Counted from the first letter of the stretch, positions 20,325 to 31,500 are shown. The stretch is 64,000 nucleotides of DNA from Doryteuthis pealeii (GCA_023376005.1 CM042157.1:85689322-85753321), one strand, 5' to 3'. Numbers and translations are program-made. The notes: a model not told the origin generated them from the sequence alone.

Positions 20325-21700
20325 ATTATTGGTACACTTATTAAGAGTTTATATAGTCTAGTATTCCCTAGAGAATTCTCCAAAGGGGAGGTAATCATAA
20401 AATAGGGGAGGCAACTCTCAATATGAATTGGTCACCCTGTCGGCGGGGCTTATAATATGCTGTACAGAAGGCGGCTAGGGACAAACATTGTGTGCAATAA
20501 GTAATTAAGAGTTACCTCCCCTACGTAGAACTCTCTAGGGAATACTAGACTGTTATTGCCAATTGATCTTTTGATATATTTGCACTTTCCGTGTGTGTCA
20601 AAAAGTCCAATAAATATTAAATTCTTTCCAATATGGCGCTATTTAAAGGTCATAAATGGAATTCTGTTGAATTATTGGTACACTTATTAAGAGTTGATAT
20701 AGTCTAGTATTCCCTAGAGAGTTCTCCAAAGGGAAGGTAATTATAAAGTAGGGGAGGCAACTCTCAATATGAATTGGTCACCATGTCGGCGGGGCTTAGA
20801 ATATGCTGCTAGGGACAGACATTGTGTGCAATAAGTAATTGAGAGTTACCTCCCCTACGTAGAACTCTCTAGGGAATACTAGACTGTTATTGCCAATTAA
20901 TCTTTTGATATATTTGCACTTTGCACACGTTTGTGTCAAAAAAGTCCAATAAATATTAAATTCTTTCCAATATGGCGCTATTTAAAGGTCATAAATGGAA
21001 TTCTGTTGAATTATTGGTACACTTATTAAGAGTTGATATAGTCTAGTATTCCCTAGAGAGTTCTCCAAAGGGGAGGTAATTATAAAGTAGGGGAGGCAAC
21101 TCTCAATATGAATTGGTCACCCTGTCGGTGAGGCTTAGATTATGCTGTACAGAAGGCGGCTAGGGACAGACATTATGTGCAATAAGTAATTGAGAGTTAC
21201 CTCCCCTACGTAGAACTCTCTAGGGAATACTAGACTGTTATTGCCAATTAATCTTTTGATATATTTGCACTTTGCACACGTTTGTGTCAAAAAAGTCCAA
21301 TAAATATTAAATTCTTTCCAATATGGCGCTATTTAAAGGTCATAAATGGAATTCTGTTGAAATTATTGGTACACTTATTAACAGTTTATATAGTCTAGTG
21401 TTCCCTAGAGAGTTCTCCAAAGGGGAAGTAATCATAGAGTAGGGGAGGCAACTCTCAATATGAATTGGTCACCCTGTCGGCGGGGCTTAGAATAGGCTGT
21501 ACAGAAGGCGGCTAGGGACAGACATTGTGTGCAATAAGTAATTGAGAGTTACCTCCCCTACGTAGAACTCTCTAGGGAATACTAGACTGTTATTGCCAGT
21601 TCATCTTTTGATATCTTTGCACTTTTACGTGTGTGTCAAAAAGTCCAATAAATATTAAATTCTTTCCAATATGGCGCTATTTACAGGTCATAAATGGAAT
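20325..21700. repeat. Tandem array of four fold-back MITE-like units (~340-352 bp)
   Basis: Units begin with ATTATTGGTACAC at 20325, 20671, 21010 and 21362. Within each, AGTCTAGTATTCCCTAGAG near the left is mirrored by CTCTAGGGAATACTAGACT near the right, giving ~25-30 bp inverted arms, plus a second inverted pair around GGGGAGGTAA and TTACCTCCCC. The centre holds CCCTGTCGGCGGGGCTTAG, which resembles the DR1 5' end. The unit also carries a non-element linker ending TCTGTTGAA. Half B has one unit (53799-54035) and a truncated inverted piece. Confidence 0.85.
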
Positions 21701-21884
21701 TCTGTTGAAATTATGCTCATATACACGTGTACATTATATAATTTATCATATGTTGTCGGAAAATTTGCAATATTCAATCAACATGTCCACGGAACAACTA
21801 ATTTAGCCCACTTAGCACTTACTGTATTTTCCATAACGTGGTCAGATCCTCGCAAAATGGGTCTCCAGGATATGACACTAAACT
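21701..21884. other. Short spacer after the MITE array
   Basis: It contains an open frame (21671-21892) that persists in half B (54660-54881) but starts inside the MITE unit and has no known domain. I do not treat it as a gene. Confidence 0.5.
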
Positions 21885-22205
21885 GCATGTGATGGTAAGA
21901 CTCTACTTCTGGAGATCTGGGAAGTGTGGATTACCCCTTCATTGCCATTACTCTCAGGTCCACTCTGACCCAGAGTTAAACTGCATCTAGTGGTGAAGTT
22001 CCAATTCTGGAGCTCTGGGGAGTGTGGAGTACCCCTTCATTGCCATTACTCCCAGGTCCACTCTGACCCAGAGTTAAACTGCATCTAGTGGTGAAGTTCC
22101 AATTATGGATCTCTGGGGAGTGTGGAGTACCCCTTCATTGCCATTACTCCAGGTCCACTCTGACCCGGAGTGGTTAGTTAGTACATGTTTGAATCCTCTA
22201 TTGAT
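21885..22205 (+). repeat. DR1-related block triplicated in tandem
   Basis: A ~110-base unit (AAACTGCATCTAGTGGTGA to CCACTCTGACCCAGAG) occurs three times. It matches, with divergence, the DR1 sense block between the ACTCTATCTGATGGTGAGG and CACTCTGACCCGGAG motifs. Half B has one unit (54870-55005). Confidence 0.75.
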
Positions 22206-22224
22206 CAAATAAATGTTTTTGAAA

Positions 22225-22505
22225 AATCATTCCGTATTCGATAGGAATACTTGATATCATATAAATATGTGTAATTATTTGTATTGAGAATAGTTATTTG
22301 AAGTTATAATTGTTTACTAAGGATTATTATTAGTTACTTGAAATCCGATAACTACGTGCAAACAAATGAAGTATTATTAAATAGAAATAATTACTTGAAA
22401 CCATATGATTATTAGTATTAGATAGGGACACTTGAAACCAAACAACTGTGTGCGAATTATTTGTATGAGATAGAAATACTTGATATCATATAAGCTGTGT
22501 GCAAA
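22225..22505. repeat. Degenerate ~47-bp minisatellite
   Basis: About five to six diverged units share ACTTGAAACCATATAACTG, GTGTGCAAATTATTTG and TAGATAGAAAT-type elements. The half B partner 55018-55292 has the same unit count by eye. Confidence 0.6.
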
Positions 22506-23318
22506 AAAAAAAAGATACCCCCCCCATAAAAAACCCCTTTAAGAAACAAGTACATAAAGGTGTAAATGCAAACGTACAATAAACGCGATTCCCTCACCTC
22601 AGGCATAAACTAACCTTAGATAGGTTGGCTACCGTTTTAAATCAATCATAAAATTACACAAGGACGTATTAAATAAGTTAAAAGAATTGCTTTTTTTTTT
22701 TACATCGTTTAATATCTTCTGATATAGATGTAGTAAAAAGAAAACCAGTGTTTAGACTTTAGCAATTAATAATAATAATAATCTTATTATTTAATGGAGA
22801 TTGTGTGGTATTCTGTCTGTAACCGAAACTATATAACAACACAAATCCAATTTCCATAGTTATTTACGTAACATTTTCCATGATTTCATTTCATAGCGGT
22901 TACAGTGTGGAACGGGAAGGCTAATTTGCATATTGATTTTTAAACATTTGATTTTAATAAATATTGCTTAGTATTATTGATTTCTAATTGTTTGTTTTAT
23001 CTAATGACATATGAGCAAAGATCTCTTCAATAAATCTTAAAGAAAATTTATTAACGAGAAGAATAACTGTAATTTATTCTTTACTTCCTATCTTTAACTA
23101 AAATAGTTAAAATATGACAATTTAGCAATGAAAGGCTGGAGTGATTGCAGAGTAAGTTTCACTTGTTCTGTTTTTTTTAATTATAGCCCCCCTATGTTTT
23201 CAAATAGTTTTATCTGCATTCTTATTTAGTTTCATTAGTCTTTCTAATTTAATATGATATTTTATTGCAATGAAAACTTAAATACGTGCACCCGGAGGAA
23301 TGCATTATATTAGCTAGT
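22506..23318. other. Anonymous AT-rich spacer
   Basis: It has short AAT runs (22770-22790) and poly-T runs. No gene is seen. The half B counterpart 55293-56200 contains an extra ~100 bases around 55680-55790. Confidence 0.6.
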
Positions 23319-24340
23319 AATAATAATAATAATAATAATAATAATATCCTTTAGCTAGTATATTAGGTCTGAGACCGTCAGCTGTTCCTTATAAATATTC
23401 ATCTTAATTCATAGATAATCTGTGGAAAGATTATAAATATTCTGACATTGCCCCTGAAGGAGTTTAGAGATGGTTATTCACTATTGATGCATGGTATTAT
23501 ATTCCATGTGTAGCGTTAGTTTGTATTCGCCTGGTTGAGTTGTCTGCCCCTTTTAGTTTGGATGATGCCCGCTAGGGCACCATAGTATTTAAGCGCCGGG
23601 TTCAACACTCTCGCTCTCTTTTTCCTGTTTCAGCAACTACGAGCCACATGGGGTAGATTTTAGCTAACCCTTCTCGTTGGGGCTCCTCCCCTTACATTAC
23701 TGTAAGTTTCTTTTACAGCATGGACTATCGCTAGTCTCATGTCTGTACTCTTTTAATGTATAAGTTACATTCATGAATGAGTCTTATCTTTATTTGTGTA
23801 CCCCTTTTTATATGTTACCTTTCATATGTACGTTGTATCTACTGTTATCCATGTGCTGTGTATATTAAATGTTTTGTCCGTTAACCTTCGTCGGAGTTAT
23901 TTGTATCCAAATTAATTAATAACATTGAACCATCCTTATACATGTTTCACCACTCTGTTACTAAAATAATTTTGTCTGCATTTGCTTTAACTAACATTTT
24001 TTTTACGAGTTTTAATTTATGTCCCTTGTATTGATATTTGAGCAATGTTTAGTAGGACAAAGTTCGTTGAATAAAAACCATGTGTAATTTGTGTAGACTT
24101 CAATCATATCCGCTCTTATACGTCGTAAAACCAAACTTGGTAAGTCAATGCTCCAAACCACATCAGCAAATTCCAAATGGGTCTTACCAATGCCATAGTG
24201 AATAATTTTTTTCAAGCATTTCTTTATCGACTGGTATTCCATTATGACCTTCGTATTAATCCTCAATACCTTGTTTTAGCCTACTGGAAACTCAGCCTAA
24301 AATGCGTTTTTGACAAAATGACTTTAGCCCCCCCCCTAAA
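23319..24340 (-). pseudogene. CR1-like LINE 3' end, interrupted by an LTR-like insert
   Basis: On the minus strand it encodes degraded RT C-terminal sequence, better read in half B (56338-56735): KEMLKKLFTALVRPHLEF, ADVVW, RRIRGDMIEVYKYTHGFYS, KLVKKCCKANARQNYFSNRV and VNTWNKLPSSIVNAPSLNSF. RGD-IEVYK and FFSNRVV-WN-LP are CR1/Jockey-type C-terminal hallmarks. An (AAT)n run at 23319-23345 looks like the 3' tail. About 30 codons between VVW and the IDLPSLV block are missing here and in half B, but present in the copy at 26530-27070. Confidence 0.7.
23509..23940. mobile_element. Solo-LTR-like insertion within the CR1 fragment, half A only
   Basis: A 432-base insert absent from half B (site near 56414). 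CATG is found on both sides (23505-23508 and 23941-23944). It starts TGTAGCG, has a TATA-like TATTTAAG at 23587 followed by a CT-rich initiator-like region, and later AT-rich sequence. This looks like a long terminal repeat of a retrotransposon; the exact ends and the family are unresolved. Confidence 0.5.
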
Positions 24341-24500
24341 GAAAATAATTTACCAAAAATCAGAGAATTATCGGATTTTAATGAAATTTTCAAGTGTTTA
24401 TTTATCAATGAATGATCTTTATAATGCATTATTTATTTTATTTCAAACTTTCTCATTTTTTTCAGGTCACTTAATTTTGACCCCCCTTATGTTGGGGGCG
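24300..24500 (+). repeat. ~190-bp repeat unit, direct copy 1
   Basis: It runs from ACTTTAGCCCCCCC through ATCGGATTTTAATG to GACCCCCCTTATG. The same unit recurs in direct orientation at 27070-27265 and 56780-56940, in part at 33200-33310, and inverted at 25838-26030. Confidence 0.75.
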
Positions 24501-25837
24501 TAACATTGTTAAAGTTGGGTCCTAAACTTGATACTGAATTAGCAGTATAAATAAGAGATAAAAGAGCCGAAGTTATGAATAAGAAACAAAAAAAATGTTT
24601 TACGGGTGGCTATTCTATGAGAAAATAAGTACCGAGAATCGAAAAATAAATGTAAAAAAAAAATATAAAATAATTTTTTTAGGAGATTTCTTTTTTTACT
24701 CATTTCCATAATTATTTAATTGACTATTATCTTATTAAAAAAAGTATATATCGATATTTTTTCTGCGAAAATAGAATTTTTCTTCAAAAACTTCGTGAGT
24801 ATAAAGTAAGGTTTGCATTAAATAGATATTTTATTTCTAGAAACAAAATATACATTTTAAACTTAATATCAAGAGCCACATATTTTAAAACAATTGAATT
24901 GATTTCAATAAAAAACCATAATGTTTGACCAATAATTGTATGGAAGACCAAATACATTAAAACAATGTTTTATGTTTTTAAAAACTATAAAAATTCTTCC
25001 TCTCTATTCAGAGAGTTATTTTGTTTGTGTCAGTAATTTAACCGAAGATTCAATATCTAATTATTTTCCGCATTTTCGGTATTTATTTTCTCGTAGAATA
25101 TCCCTTAATTTTTTTCTATTCACAACTTCGGTCTTTTATCTTTATATAAATAAAAAAGTTTTTATTTATACTGTAATTATAATATCGAACACTGACTAAC
25201 TCGCAGAAATTTTACGTCCACAAAGTGTTGTTATACTTGCTTCGAATCCGCATGCTAAATTCGTGTATGTTAGTAGCGGATATCGTCACTAACCCAAAGC
25301 GGTGTATGGTAGTAGTCGGCTACTGAACTTCAATAACAACAGATACGGCGTATACAAAAGAGGAACTCTTCTTTATTTTCTTCGGTGTGTGGTAGGTGAG
25401 GAGCGCAGAGCTTACAATGAGAATGCCGGTGGTAGCCAGAGCGCAATGTTCACAATGAGTGCCCGAGGATGTTTTGTTACGGGAGTCTGAAGTTTTGTGG
25501 CTGCCAAAGCTCAACTGCCGAACTCTCCGTCTAACCGTCCTTTTTCAATCTTTAACCCAGCATGCCTGGTCTCTTCAAATTTACACCGGAACTGTACTGC
25601 GTGACCTGCAATCCTAGATGTGTCACAGTCATAGGAAGTCTTTGTCATCCGGTTATTGTTGTTTTTTCTGGAACGGTTCCGTTTGACCCGCGTCAGCAGT
25701 ATAGCCTCCGATCTTAATCACTTTTCCTCTTTATTCGATCCAGACTTCTGTCTGGAACATCCTTGTTTCTCAAATTCCTTTGTCTATTTGGTTTCAACCG
25801 GAAATTCCATTTCCGTTTGTACAATATCCAACAAAGT
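24501..25837. other. Interior between inverted ~190-bp repeats, half A only
   Basis: The left part is AT-rich; 25200-25830 is less so, with a mixed-base stretch that reads open in short frames but has no recognised domain. Flanking inverted units at 24300 and 25838 make the whole look like an inserted element with long terminal inverted repeats. It is absent from half B. Confidence 0.45.
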
Positions 25838-26030
25838 AGGGGGGGTCAAAAATTAAGTGACCTAAAACAAAATGAGAAAGTTTTGAAATAAATAAATAAT
25901 GCATTATAAAGTTCATACATTGATTAATCACACTGAACATTCATAAAATCCGATAATTCCTGATTTTTGGTAAATTATTTTCTGTAGGAGGGGGTGCTAA
26001 ATTCATTTGGTCAAAACCGGGTTTTACGTC
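25838..26030 (-). repeat. ~190-bp repeat unit, inverted copy
   Basis: This is the reverse complement of 24300-24500, with GGGGGGGTCAAAAATTAAG at its left and a GTAGGAGGGGGTGCTAAA end. Confidence 0.75.
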
Positions 26031-26529
26031 AATCAAACACACAAAAAAATATTATGGCAATTATGGAATACCATACACGAAACGTAAATAATATGCAATT
26101 TTATTTTCAATGAAACTAAATATTATTTTTGATTTTTTTTACATACAAAAAACGGATTTGCCTTGGTTAAAAGTTAAACGAGTGGTGAAAAATTTCAATA
26201 ACATTTAATGAATATGTATTTAAAAGTAACGCTTTACTTATTTCTAAAAAGAAATGTTTATAAGTATTTTAAAATATTTTAAAGCCATTATTGAACATGA
26301 TATAAATCAAAATAAATTCAACGTAACTTTTTGTTGAAAACTCGAAGATTTTTAATGTATAAAAAAGTATTAAAAATAATTGCATATTTGTAATAATATT
26401 TTCTTTTTTAATGAATGGTCATTATGTTACTACTTATCGATTTAAACAAAGTTTGACCTTAAATAATAGAATTTAATTATTTTTAATTCGCTTTTTAAAC
26501 TCCTAGCAGACGACAATAGTGCTAGACCT
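26031..26529. other. AT-rich spacer, half A only
   Basis: No structure recognised beyond A and T runs. Confidence 0.5.
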
Positions 26530-27070
26530 ATCTTAATTCCACAGATATTTATCATCTTTCCACAGATTATCTAACATTGCCTTAAAGGAGTTTAGAGATG
26601 GAGCATTCACTATTGATGATGGTAGTTTATTCCATGTATTCACCATCTGTAGCTAAAATAATTTTGTCTTGGCATTGGCTTTACAACATTTTTTACGAGT
26701 TTTAATTTATGTCCCCTTGTTATATTTTGAGACAATGTTTAGTAGGTCAAAGTTCGTTGAATAAAAACCATGGGTATATATGTAGACTTCAATCATAATT
26801 CAATTATACGTCGATAAAACAAACTTTGGTAAGTCAATGTTCCTAAGTCTTTCTTCTACGAAAGGGATTTTAACTAATTTAGTAGCTCTCCTTTGAACTC
26901 CCTCAAAGTTTTGTGTCCTTGATTAGTCTTAGGCTCAACCAATCAGCAAATTCAAATGAGGTCTTACCAATGCAGTGAATAATTTTTCAGCATTTTCTTT
27001 ATCGATGTATTTATATGACCTTCGTATTAATCCTAATACCTTGTTTTAGCTACTGGCAAACTCAGCCTAA
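26530..27070 (-). pseudogene. CR1-like LINE 3' fragment, second copy
   Basis: This partial duplicate of 23380-24300 retains the block lost elsewhere. On the minus strand pieces read EGVQRRATKLVKIPF and EERLRNIDLP before the RRIRGDMIEVYK-equivalent region. It has many frameshifts. QRRATK is the typical CR1/Jockey post-palm motif. Its presence twice in half A suggests local duplication or a second insertion. Confidence 0.6.
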
Positions 27071-27265
27071 AATGCGTTTTGACAAAATGACTTTAGCCCC
27101 CCCCCCTACAGAAAATAATTTACCAAAAATCAGGGAGTTATCGGATTTTAATGAAATTTTCAGGTGTTTTATTTTATCAATAAATGATCTTTATAATGCA
27201 TTATTTATTTTATTTCAAAACTTTCTCATTTTTTCAGGTCCGTTATTTGACCCCCCTTATGTTGG
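27070..27265 (+). repeat. ~190-bp repeat unit, direct copy 2
   Basis: The same as 24300-24500; this copy and 56780-56940 are the positional equivalents in the two halves. Confidence 0.75.
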
Positions 27266-28145
27266 GGGCGTAACATTTTTTTCAATTTGGTCATATATTG
27301 TACTAATTACAGTATAAATAATGAGATAAAAGACCGAAGTTATGAATAGAAACAAAAAATATTTACGGTGGCTATTCTATGCAGAAATAAGTACCGAAAA
27401 TCGAAAAATAAAATGTAAAAAGAAATAATAGATAATTAATTTTTTGGAGATTTTTTTTTACTCATTTCGATAATTATTTAATTGGCTTATTATCTTATAA
27501 AAGAAAAAAATTATACATTGATATTTTTTTCTGCTAAAAAGGGGGGGTACATTTTCATCGAGTTTTTCTTCAAAAAGTATACTTTGATGCAATGAAATAA
27601 GGTTTGCAATTAAATAGATATTGTTTCTAGAATCTAAAAATATAACATTTTAAAGTTAACATCAGATTTTTCCATTTTAAATGAATTTTACTATATTAAT
27701 TTTTCATAGCAAAAATACATAAATTAAAGTATATATATATATATATTATATATATATATATATAATATATATATAATATATATGATCTAATTCCTTTGTC
27801 TTTTTCCTCTTGCCTTCTTACCCCCTTCTCACCTACTTTCCACCCACTCCTCAACCGGGGATTTTCTCGATTTCTTTTGACTTGATTTTCCCGGTTTCTC
27901 GGTCAGAAAATGTAATTAATTCAAATAAGAAGAGCAGATATCGGGCAGTAATACATTTTTTCCAAGTTAGAAACATTTGACAGACATACATCACAAACAA
28001 GTAGGATAACAATAGAGATTTATTTGCATGTTTACACTTAAGTTGTGTAGCAGTTGTCGTGTGGTCAATTGATAAAAAACCCTCTTCAATCCCTTAGCAC
28101 TTTCTTTTGTAGACTTACAGACTCCATAAGGGAGAGTTTTGAACT
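27266..28145. other. AT-rich spacer with (TA)n
   Basis: The (TA)n block with TAAT interruptions lies at 27730-27782 and is missing in half B, where the sequence passes from about 57405 directly to the GATTTCTTT block. No gene is seen. Confidence 0.6.
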
Positions 28146-29812
28146 CTTTCCCCAATTTCCAATTTTTATCAATTCCTTCGTCTCGGGTCTTCCAACCATT
28201 TCTAGTGCATGATCCCAGGGACACCAAATTAATTCTTAGGTTTTTTTTTTCATTATTTTAGTTTATAGCAGTGAAATGATGTTTTTCTTTTCCCCCAAAG
28301 CTTACACCTGAATAATTAACCTCGATTTATCCTCGTGGGTAGGAACAGGATTTATATTTCTTTTTACGAGAAACATGAATGGTTGTTTATTATTCTACAT
28401 TTTTCGAGATAGATTCTGTGTATGGTAATGACAATTCAATTCCTTTTACTGCTATTTAAAAGAGACAGTAAATACCATATTTTGTTCAATAAAATCGACA
28501 AAGATTCAATATATTCCAATATAAATTAAATAATGAAAATATTTCAATAAGAATTTTAACATGATTGATATTACTATGACTAGTTTTTTTTTTTCAGTGT
28601 ACTTGTAGTGGGCATTTTAACGAAAACTACAAATAACATCTTTTTAACAATTTTATCAATTCCTACGTCTCGGATCTTTCCGCCATTTCTAATCTACATG
28701 ATCGCGGGGCACCAAATTAATCTTAGATTTTTTTGTTTTGTCTTTTTTTTGTATGCCAGTGGACACGATTTTTTTCTTTCCCCTCAAAAGTTACACCTGA
28801 ATAATTAGACTTGATTTATACCTCTTGGGTATGGAACAGGAATTTTCTTTTAATAGAAAACATGAAGTTTTCTTAACGATTATTTAGAATTAAATGTATT
28901 CAATGAAATCGACATTGGCTTCAATCAGGGCTTCTCGATGGCTAAGGAATCTCCAGCAAACACTTAACAGAAATAAAGTAAACAACTAGTGACGTTACAA
29001 ATATGACTGTAGTTATGAAGGAAAGGTACAAGGCAATTAAAGGTTTATAATTGGGTTAACAGTTTATTCTGGGTTAATAATAATATGTTAGCGTATACAT
29101 TTCTGTAAATGTCTTTGAGAGTTGTGTAAATGTCTTTGAGAGTTGCCAGAGGATTTCCCTGGCGGGGATATATATTTAAGGTAATACGTGAGCAAATACA
29201 CTTATCTATTTGTATAGGTCTTAGCAATGCCTCGAAGTTGTACGGTGAGGTCGCTGTGGTTCTGTTGTCGCATGTATCAGCTAGTTCTGTACCCTTTGCC
29301 TGTCCTGTTCTGCTGAGTCAGGTTCTATCCTCTGCCCCCTATTGTCCGGACTTCCGGGTGCGGGCAGATAACCCAATTTCGATAGCCTCTCCGACAATCT
29401 CCATGCTTAAAAATGGTTAATTTTACAACTATCCTTATCTTCAGTTCATCTGTTTACTAATTTTGTTGCTTGTTTTTTTTACTCTTTTTTGCCAAAAGAA
29501 AAAAAATATATAGGCGATGTTCAAACCAAGGAAGATTTGGTGTATGATAATGGCAATACAGGATCTCAGGGGCACCAAATTAATTCTTATGTTTTGTTTT
29601 TTTTTATTTTCTAGGCGCGTACATGTTTTTCTTTCTTTTCCCTCAAAAGATAACACCTGAATAATTAGCCTCGATTTTCGAAAAGGATTTAAGTTTTTTT
29701 TACGACAAACATTGAAGTGGGATTTTTTTTTGTGAGGGGTATTGCAACATGAATGTAGTTGGAACTTATCCTTGTAGATTTTGTGTAATGGTAATTATAA
29801 TTCCTTTAAAAT
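28146..29812. repeat. Three direct repeats of a ~230-290 bp AT-rich unit
   Basis: The unit carries, in order, CGTCTCGG or CAGGATCTC, GGCACCAAATTAATTCTTA, a poly-T run, CTCAAAAGTTACACCTG and AATAATTAG. Copies begin near 28165, 28665 and 29545. Unrelated spacers lie between. Equivalent copies in half B begin near 57725, 58225 and 59125. No coding signal is seen; family unknown. Confidence 0.6.
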
Positions 29813-30563
29813 TTTCAGATAAATAAAAACAAGAGAGGTGAATTCTCGTCTGTAATGAAAAATAAGAATTTGTTTTCAAATTTTCGAAAACTCTTTAACT
29901 ATTCTGCCTTGAATTTATCTTTCATTATTCAGTTTTTAATTTGTTTCTTTAGTTTATCTAGACAAAAATAGGCGTAAGTGATTTTATAGGGATTGACCCC
30001 TATATTTTTACGGCATGTGGAATTGAATAAATTAAAAATCAATTTTTCATAATAATTAGTTTTACAATTATATAAGTTAAGTTTAGAGAAATTATGTTTT
30101 GGTTTGTTGTGTTTTGTTTTACGGCATATCACCCCAGTGGGTCATTTAATGCCGATAAGTTTTGAAATAAATCAATTCTTAATGGATAATACAATTTTTT
30201 TATAAATACATTTTTCTATTTAACCCATAGATGGGAACCCTAACAGGTATACCCATCCGGGTAGGAGGTGGACCAGGGAGCAATGGTGTGAAGGGTCTCC
30301 ACATTCCCCATACGCTCCAAAACTGGAACCTCACCATCAGATAGAGTTTAAACTAGAATTATGTAACAAAAGATAATCAAATAAATATTAGTTTAGAAAT
30401 ATTATTAGCAACATAGAAACAATTTTTAATTCCATTGAAAATATGTACGCCCATCGGAATGTTACAAAATCATCCGATATTTAGTCCATTAGAAACAGCT
30501 GATATTTGAAAAATTCCAATATTAAATTTAACTAATGATCACGTAGACAATATGACAAAAGAA
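29813..30563 (-). repeat. Right arm of the ~0.5 kb inverted repeat pair, with DR1 insert
   Basis: Reverse complement of 14776-15292, enlarged by the DR1 at 30097-30350. Without it the arm is about 496 bases, close to the left arm. Half B version: 59375-59855. Confidence 0.8.
30097..30350 (-). repeat. DR1, 5'-truncated, half A only
   Basis: The tail (GGTTTGTTGTGTTTTG) and hairpin are intact; it stops near CAGATAGAGTTT. The flanks are AGAAATTATGT and AGAATTATGT. Half B (about 59640-59655) reads straight through as TTTAGAATTATGTAAAC, the empty site. The copy has unusual small indels, perhaps sequencing error. Confidence 0.85.
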
Positions 30564-30607
30564 AATTTATAAAATACCCTTTTAGCTGAAAAACTTCAGT
30601 GGGGAGC

Positions 30608-30725
30608 TTACGCTCTTCCCAATCGATAGAGTTGGAGCGGATGCTCCTAACTCGACAGTGGGAACGGACGCTCTTCCCAACTCGACACAATGGGGCGAAG
30701 ACGCTGTCGAAAACATAAAATACGA
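30608..30725. repeat. Array of short hairpins in ~34-bp units
   Basis: Three successive self-complementary motifs appear: GGGAGC..GCTCTTCC, GGAGC..GCTCC and GGGAACGG..CTCTTCCC. They are separated by AACTCGAC-type linkers. Half B (59888-60005) keeps the hairpins with compensating and loop changes. Function unknown. Confidence 0.55.
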
Positions 30726-31490
30726 CTCAACAGGTCCGTCTATTTTTTCGTTTCAATATTTTCTCTCTCTCCTACTCAATACGACACAAATTTCAATCAC
30801 AGACATTGTTTTATCAAAACTGCTACAATTTGACATATCCAATCACACAAATATAAACAATACATGGCACTTTACAAACACAACTACGTACAGACACATA
30901 CAGTATGCAACACCACTGAAAGAAACAACTATACAAATTGTATTTATGTATATAAAGTTATTGTATCAATTTTGTCTTCTTCTTTTGTTTTCTACGGAAA
31001 CTACATTTTCGTAGTCTTATACATTTAAATTGGTGGGGATCAAAACTCGGATCTTCAACCCATCACACCACAAGCAACAACAGTCCTACAAGATATAATC
31101 ATTGACAGTCAATGAAGACTGAGTGGAGACGGGATGAATAAGGGAGAGATTGACAAGTTACAGTGACCCCTGGGGGGGGGGAAAAGAACAGTAAAGTCAT
31201 GACATATATGAATTATCTTAAATGTCAACAGTTGTGGATATTCCACGTGTCCAGTTAGAAAAAAAGCCCAAAAAGAAAATCCCAATCATAAATTACAAGG
31301 AAAAATCATTTATATGACGAAATCAGTGTCAACCTGTAGAGAATAAGAATTTAAAAAAAAGAGGAAACTCAAAGATTCTTAATTCAAATGGAATACGAAT
31401 CCACCCAGAAAAAGTCCAGATGTTGTTTTCTGTAAAACTAATTAAGGTGATTTGATACATATAATAAAGAATAGGAAAGAAAGAAGAAAG
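30726..31490. other. AT-rich spacer to the gap
   Basis: At 31030-31085 the minus strand shows a weak tRNA-like B-box stretch (GAGTTTTGATCCCC) that might head another SINE. It ends in a GAAAGAAG run at the N gap. Half B: 60006-60790. Confidence 0.4.
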
Positions 31491-31500
31491 NNNNNNNNNN
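31491..31500. other. Assembly gap (10 N)
   Basis: Ten N bases mark a join between two contigs, at the boundary between halves A and B. The left contig ends in a purine-rich repeat that is ~700 bases long in half B, which explains why assembly stopped here. The true gap length is unknown. Confidence 0.99.

Larger units (their letters stand above)
1..31490. repeat. Half A of a ~30 kb large-scale direct duplication
   Basis: This half and 31501-60790 carry the same landmarks in the same order and orientation. Anchor pairs are 1432/33684, 2640/34490, 5640/35580, 9480/39690, 11000/41160, 13040/45790, 16100/48740, 17820/51640, 19200/52680, 21670/54660, 28000/57560 and 30660/59960. The offset drifts because each half has its own insertions and deletions. 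Between these, the sequences look nearly identical apart from scattered substitutions and many one-base homopolymer differences. Half A ends in a purine-rich run directly at the N gap. The first ~1.1 kb has no clear partner in half B. Haplotype versions scaffolded in tandem are the likeliest reading; a true duplication is not excluded. Confidence 0.9.

Noticed and set aside
21671..21892. 73-codon frame conserved in both halves (54660-54881)
   Set aside because: It begins inside a MITE unit and ends in DR1-related sequence. Conservation between the halves reflects their overall identity, not selection.
14776..30563. Polinton/Maverick-type giant transposon
   Set aside because: Arm length and spacing fit loosely, but no DNA polymerase B, integrase or capsid-like frame is seen in the ~15 kb interior.
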